Source: Dehalococcoidales bacterium
Lineage (GTDB): Bacteria; Chloroflexota; Dehalococcoidia; Dehalococcoidales; Fen-1064
Reading direction: 5' to 3'
DNA: 10,307 nt
Assembly (NCBI GenBank): GCA_016929875.1
Contig: JAFGHZ010000140.1
Span: 1 to 10,307 of the forward strand
Below are positions 7,292 to 10,307 of the stretch, in pieces. The number at the start of each line of letters is the position of its first letter. The first letter of the stretch is position 1. The notes below the pieces were generated by a model, which searched no databases, had not been told where the DNA came from, and saw nothing but the letters and a program-made list of their open reading frames with translations. The translations under genes were made by a program, and so were the position numbers.

Positions 7292-8120
7292 AACAGTTCA
7301 GAAGATTGCCATGACGGCAGTCTGGGCAGGCGGATTTATTACCGTCGCTATCCTGCTGTTGATAATAATCTACGTGCTGTTTCAGGGATTACCATCTATA
7401 AGTCTAGATTTCCTGCTGACCGCTCCTCAAGGAGGACTTAGCGGGGAAGGCGGTATCTCTACTGTAATTGTCTCGACAGTTTATCTGATTGGAGTCACTT
7501 TATTAATTCTGGTACCGGTGGGCATCGGTGCGGCGGTCTATCTGGCGGAATACGCTCCGTCGAACAGATTCACTGGTTTTATAAGATACGGAATAGAAGT
7601 ACTGGCAGGCGTACCATCGATTATTTTCGGTCTGTTCGGGTTCGTATTGTTTGTCACGGCTTTGCATCTCAAGTTCTCTATTCTCTCTGGTGCGCTAACA
7701 CTGGTCTGTTTGCTTTTACCGACAATGATACGCACTACCGAGGAAGCGATAAAAGCTGTCCCTCGCTCTTATCGCGAGGGTGCGCTGGCGCTGGGATGTA
7801 CCCGCTGGCAAACTATCGCTAAAGTCGTAATACCTGCCGCCATACCGGGGATCATTACATCGATTATACTCTGTACCGGTCGAGCTATCGGAGAAACAGC
7901 CTGTCTTTATGTGACGATGGGCGGCTCCGCTGCTATGCCGACCTCTCTGCTATCAGGGGGACGTACATTATCTCTGCATGTCTTCTATCTTGCGATGGAG
8001 ACACGGGCAATGGACAAAGCAATGGCAACAGCCACCGTTCTGATTATTGTTATCGTCGTCGTGAACGCATTTACCAACTGGCTGGCACACTGGTTTTACG
8101 TGCGTATGAACAGGGGTTAA
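7272..8120 (+). CDS. pstA: Phosphate ABC transporter permease PstA
   Basis: Second membrane subunit of the Pst importer, paralogous to PstC. It has 282 residues with six predicted membrane segments, the first about 15-37 and the last about 250-272. The signatures parallel PstC: LAGVPSIIFGLFG (111-123), EEAIKAVPRSYREGALALGC as the EAA loop (E169-G175) with TRWQT, and GRAIGETACLYVT. The GGLSGEGGISTVI stretch after TM1 is typical of PstA. The ATG at 7272 lies inside pstC (20-base overlap), with AAGAGG at 7255-7260 as ribosome binding site. A later ATG at 7311 would remove the start of TM1's flank and has no better site. Confidence 0.95.
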   Translation: MRNISPKTVQKIAMTAVWAGGFITVAILLLIIIYVLFQGLPSISLDFLLTAPQGGLSGEGGISTVIVSTVYLIGVTLLILVPVGIGAAVYLAEYAPSNRFTGFIRYGIEVLAGVPSIIFGLFGFVLFVTALHLKFSILSGALTLVCLLLPTMIRTTEEAIKAVPRSYREGALALGCTRWQTIAKVVIPAAIPGIITSIILCTGRAIGETACLYVTMGGSAAMPTSLLSGGRTLSLHVFYLAMETRAMDKAMATATVLIIVIVVVNAFTNWLAHWFYVRMNRG

Positions 8121-8126
8121 GAAGGC

Positions 8127-8133
8127 AAAAGGA
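8127..8133 (+). promoter_or_regulatory. Ribosome binding site deciding the pstB start
   Basis: AAAAGGA ends 6 bases before GTG 8140 and 12 bases before ATG 8146. The spacing favours the GTG as the pstB start. The ATG at 8138 is followed at once by TGA and cannot be used. Confidence 0.55.
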
Positions 8134-8139
8134 ATAGAT

Positions 8140-8961
8140 GTGAAAATGGAAGTAACTCTTAATAAGAATATCGAGTCTTTACCATATCTGGACAATGTAA
8201 AGTTACGGACTCGTATGGCAAACTTGTATTACAATAAATTCCAGGCTTTGCGTAATGTTACTCTGGAGATACCTTCACATGCCATTACCGCTATTATCGG
8301 GCCATCCGGCTGCGGTAAATCTTCCTTGCTGAGGCTGTTTAATCGGATGAATGACCTTATCCCCAATACCCGGGTAACTGGTGATATCGAACTCGATGGT
8401 AAAAATATCTATGAAAAATCGATCGATGTCGTTGATTTAAGGAAAAGGGTAGGCATGGTTTTTCAGAAGCCGAACCCGTTTCCCATGTCTATCTATGATA
8501 ATATTGTTTTCGGTCCTAAACAGCATGGCAGGACCAATCGTAACGAACTGAATAAAATAGTCGAAAACGTTTTGCGCAAATCGGCACTCTGGGACGAGGT
8601 AAAAGACAAACTGGAACAATCGGCGCTGGCATTGTCCGGCGGTCAACAACAGAGGCTTTGTATCGCCCGTGTGCTGGCGGTGGAGCCGGAAGTAATTTTG
8701 ATGGACGAACCTTGTAGCGCGCTGGACCCCGTGGCAACCCTGAAGATTGAAGATTTGATGCGTACTCTGCGAGAAATTTATACAATCGTTATTGTCACTC
8801 ATAATATGCAGCAGGCAGCGCGTGTCTCCGATATGGCGGCCTTTATGATGATGGCAGGGGATAGGGCGGGAGAGTTAGTAGAATACGGACATACCTCTCA
8901 AATATTCACTAATCCCAGAGATAAACGAACTGAAGATTACATCACCGGGCGATTCGGTTAA
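8140..8961 (+). CDS. pstB: Phosphate ABC transporter ATP-binding protein PstB
   Basis: Cytoplasmic ATPase that powers phosphate import through PstCA. It has 273 residues with a complete ABC domain: Walker A GPSGCGKS (54-61), Q-loop in GMVFQKPNPFPMS, signature LSGGQQQR (165-172), Walker B VILMDEP with catalytic E190, D-loop SALDP (193-197) and H-loop H221 in IVTHNMQQAARVSD. The NPFPMSIYDN and CSALDPVATLKIE stretches are specific to PstB among ABC proteins. The start is GTG 8140 by ribosome-site spacing, with ATG 8146 as an alternative two codons in. It lies 19 bases after pstA and 13 bases before phoU. No defects were seen. Confidence 0.97.
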   Translation: MKMEVTLNKNIESLPYLDNVKLRTRMANLYYNKFQALRNVTLEIPSHAITAIIGPSGCGKSSLLRLFNRMNDLIPNTRVTGDIELDGKNIYEKSIDVVDLRKRVGMVFQKPNPFPMSIYDNIVFGPKQHGRTNRNELNKIVENVLRKSALWDEVKDKLEQSALALSGGQQQRLCIARVLAVEPEVILMDEPCSALDPVATLKIEDLMRTLREIYTIVIVTHNMQQAARVSDMAAFMMMAGDRAGELVEYGHTSQIFTNPRDKRTEDYITGRFG

Positions 8962-8974
8962 ACGGAGGAGAAAA

Positions 8975-9643
8975 ATGGAAATTAGGGCTGATTTTCACAA
9001 AAGACTACACAACATAAAGGATGATGTCCTGGTACTGGGCAGTATGTCCGGTAAAGCGATTCTCAATTCCATCGATGCTTTGAGGAACCGTAATCTGGAG
9101 CTTGCAAAACAAGTTATCGAGGGCGACCACATCATTAATCAGAAGCGATTCGAAATCGAAGAAAAATGTATCCAGCTTATCGCGACACAACAGCCGATGG
9201 CTAGCGATTTGAGGATGATTGTATCGGTATTGAATATCGGCACGGAGTTGGAACGAATCGGGGATTACGCTCTCGGTATCTCCCGTGTTGTGATCATGAT
9301 AGGTGACGAACCGCCATTGAAACCTTTAATCGATATCCCGCGCATGGCGGAAAAAACCATCGATATGCTCAGACGCAGTCTGGACGCCTTTATCAATCAG
9401 GACGTAGAAGGTGCCAGAGAAATTAGCGCCGAGGATGATTCGGTAGATAACCTTTACGACCAGATTTACCGCGAATTACTGACATTCATGATAGAAGACC
9501 CGAAGACCATTACCCGGGCGACTCGTTTGATGTGGGTGGCGCACAATCTCGAACGCGCGGCAGATAGGGTGACGAATATCTGTGAGCGAGTGGTATTCGT
9601 AATTACCGGCAAGATGGAAGAAATCGGAGCTTCAAAATACTAG
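8975..9643 (+). CDS. phoU: Phosphate transport system regulator PhoU
   Basis: Peripheral membrane regulator that links Pst transporter state to the PhoR kinase and keeps the regulon off when phosphate is sufficient. It has 222 residues, all-helical, in two similar three-helix halves. Each half carries the E-x3-D metal-binding motif: ELERIGDYA (E93, D97) in the first and NLERAADRV (E193, D197) in the second. The characteristic MASDLRMIVSVLNIGTELERIGDYA region is intact. GGAGGAG (8964-8970) is a strong ribosome binding site 4 bases before the ATG. It is the last gene of the pst unit, and no clear intrinsic terminator follows its TAG. Confidence 0.95.
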   Translation: MEIRADFHKRLHNIKDDVLVLGSMSGKAILNSIDALRNRNLELAKQVIEGDHIINQKRFEIEEKCIQLIATQQPMASDLRMIVSVLNIGTELERIGDYALGISRVVIMIGDEPPLKPLIDIPRMAEKTIDMLRRSLDAFINQDVEGAREISAEDDSVDNLYDQIYRELLTFMIEDPKTITRATRLMWVAHNLERAADRVTNICERVVFVITGKMEEIGASKY

Positions 9644-9661
9644 AGAATACTACTATGCCAA

Positions 9662-9690
9662 TTGACACTCTCTATCAAGCGTGATAGCAT
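9662..9690 (+). promoter_or_regulatory. Promoter for the DUF4349 gene
   Basis: A perfect -35 TTGACA (9662-9667) is followed after exactly 17 bases by TAGCAT (9685-9690, 4 of 6 to TATAAT). The predicted start is near 9697, giving a leader of about 120 bases before the ATG at 9820. It lies just after phoU, so the downstream gene is probably a separate transcription unit. No Pho-type 11-base repeats were found between 9644 and 9819. Confidence 0.6.
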
Positions 9691-9696
9691 TACGCT
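9672..9696. repeat. Overlapping inverted repeats at the DUF4349 promoter
   Basis: Two inverted repeats overlap the spacer and -10: CTATCA/TGATAG (9672-9677 and 9682-9687, 4-base loop) and AGCGT/ACGCT (9678-9682 and 9692-9696, 9-base gap). The second has further symmetric matches inside (AGCGTnATnnnATnACGCT), the shape of an operator for a dimeric repressor. No T-run follows, so it is not an intrinsic terminator. Confidence 0.4.
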
Positions 9697-9769
9697 AAAC
9701 CCGTAATTATTTTGCTCTCGCCAGTAACCAAAACGGCAGAATTTCGTTATATCATACATAAGAGATTAA

Positions 9770-9823
9770 ATGCCGTCACAAGATTACATTAACTTGTCGA
9801 GCATATGGAGGGAAAATCTATGA
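9770..9823 (+). CDS. Possible 17-codon upstream reading frame coupled to the DUF4349 gene
   Basis: An ATG at 9770 opens a 17-residue frame (MPSQDYINLSSIWRENL) whose TGA overlaps the next ATG as ATGA at 9820-9823. A weak purine-rich site, AAGAGA (9760-9765), precedes it. It contains the strong GGAGGG ribosome binding site of the downstream gene, so ribosomes ending here could reinitiate. The peptide matches nothing I recognise, and a frame this short can arise by chance. Confidence 0.2.
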   Translation: MPSQDYINLSSIWRENL

Positions 9824-10307
9824 AAAAACCATTGGTTATAGGCATTATATCCGCACTCGTAATATGTTTACTGGCGACTGTCTCATGTGCCAGTAAGGCA
9901 GCTACTACCACGAGTTATCAGATGGGGCTGGACGAGCGTAATTATTACGCTGTGACAACTACTGCCGCTCCTGCACCCACAGTAGCTGTCCCTGGAAAAG
10001 TATCCGATGGCGGTTACTCGTCACAGGAAGCATCTTCGGACACCGGTATCGAACAGATGATTGTCCGCACCAGCAACATGAATATAGTTGTAGAAGACGT
10101 CTCTGTAGTTATGGACCAAATTGCCCAGCTGGCAGAGAGTTCCGGCGGCTACGTCGTCTCGTCATATAAATATCTGAACGGTGAAAGACTCACCGGGACG
10201 ATTTCGATTCGTGTACCAGCCGGGGATTTCGACAGCGCAATGGCCACCATACAAGCAATGGCCGATGAAGTGACCTCGGAAAACACGACAGCTCAGGATG
10301 TTACCGA
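9820..10307 (+). CDS. DUF4349 domain lipoprotein/membrane protein (3' truncated by window edge)
   Basis: Exported protein of unknown function; 162 codons are visible before the window ends. The N-terminus is a signal peptide: KK, a hydrophobic stretch of about 5-22, then TVSC with C23 as a possible lipidation site. The lipobox is imperfect, with Thr rather than Leu at -3, so an uncleaved anchor is possible. A Thr/Ala/Pro-rich linker of about 28-60 follows. From about residue 78 the sequence has the DUF4349 pattern: QMIVRTSNMNIVVEDV, a helix, SSGGYVVSS, GTISIRVPAGDFDSAM, then a helix leading into TSENTTAQDVT. Family members usually continue with a coiled coil and a C-terminal membrane helix, which would lie beyond the window. 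The start is supported by GGAGGG (9807-9812), 7 bases before the ATG. Confidence 0.85.
   Translation, partial: MKKPLVIGIISALVICLLATVSCASKAATTTSYQMGLDERNYYAVTTTAAPAPTVAVPGKVSDGGYSSQEASSDTGIEQMIVRTSNMNIVVEDVSVVMDQIAQLAESSGGYVVSSYKYLNGERLTGTISIRVPAGDFDSAMATIQAMADEVTSENTTAQDVT

Noticed and set aside
9672..9687. Hairpin CTATCA-AGCG-TGATAG as a terminator for the pst-phoU unit
   Set aside because: The 6-bp stem is AT-rich and no run of T follows. It also overlaps a good promoter, so an operator is more likely.

Overview
The window reads as an ordinary bacterial chromosomal segment with roughly balanced base composition. All genes are on the + strand. The sequence alone does not fix the organism. 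The gene set (CarB, an OmpR-type response regulator, a long HAMP/PAS sensor kinase, an ArsC-type reductase, PstSCAB-PhoU, a DUF4349 lipoprotein), lipobox-type signal peptides and apparently leaderless starts suggest a Chloroflexota lineage such as Dehalococcoidia. That is a low-confidence inference.

Layout: bases 1-2505 hold the 3' three-quarters of carB (large subunit of carbamoyl-phosphate synthase), cut by the window edge. A promoter at 2518-2546 then starts a phosphate-sensing block: response regulator phoB (2557-3255) overlapping sensor kinase phoR (3242-4999). Next come a thioredoxin-type arsenate reductase/LMW-phosphatase-fold gene (5061-5450), the high-affinity phosphate transporter pstS-pstC-pstA-pstB (5533-8961) and phoU (8975-9643). 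After a 176-base intergenic region with its own promoter, a DUF4349 membrane-anchored protein begins at 9820 and runs off the right edge.

How it works together: PhoR, restrained by the Pst transporter and PhoU when phosphate is plentiful, would phosphorylate PhoB under starvation. PhoB would bind Pho boxes. Two clear Pho boxes are visible, each with four 7-base units (consensus close to TTTAACA) repeated at exactly 11-base intervals and ending 9 bases before a -10-like hexamer. One lies in front of arsC (5000-5039), the other in front of pstS (5453-5492). The arsenate reductase is therefore predicted to be induced with the transporter that would also import arsenate, a phosphate analogue.

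The most interesting points are regulatory: the two in-register Pho boxes, a degenerate version at the phoB promoter with the same geometry, the probable leaderless starts of phoB and arsC, and a palindrome plus short upstream reading frame before the DUF4349 gene. I found no mobile element, CRISPR array, tRNA/rRNA gene or convincing novel system.
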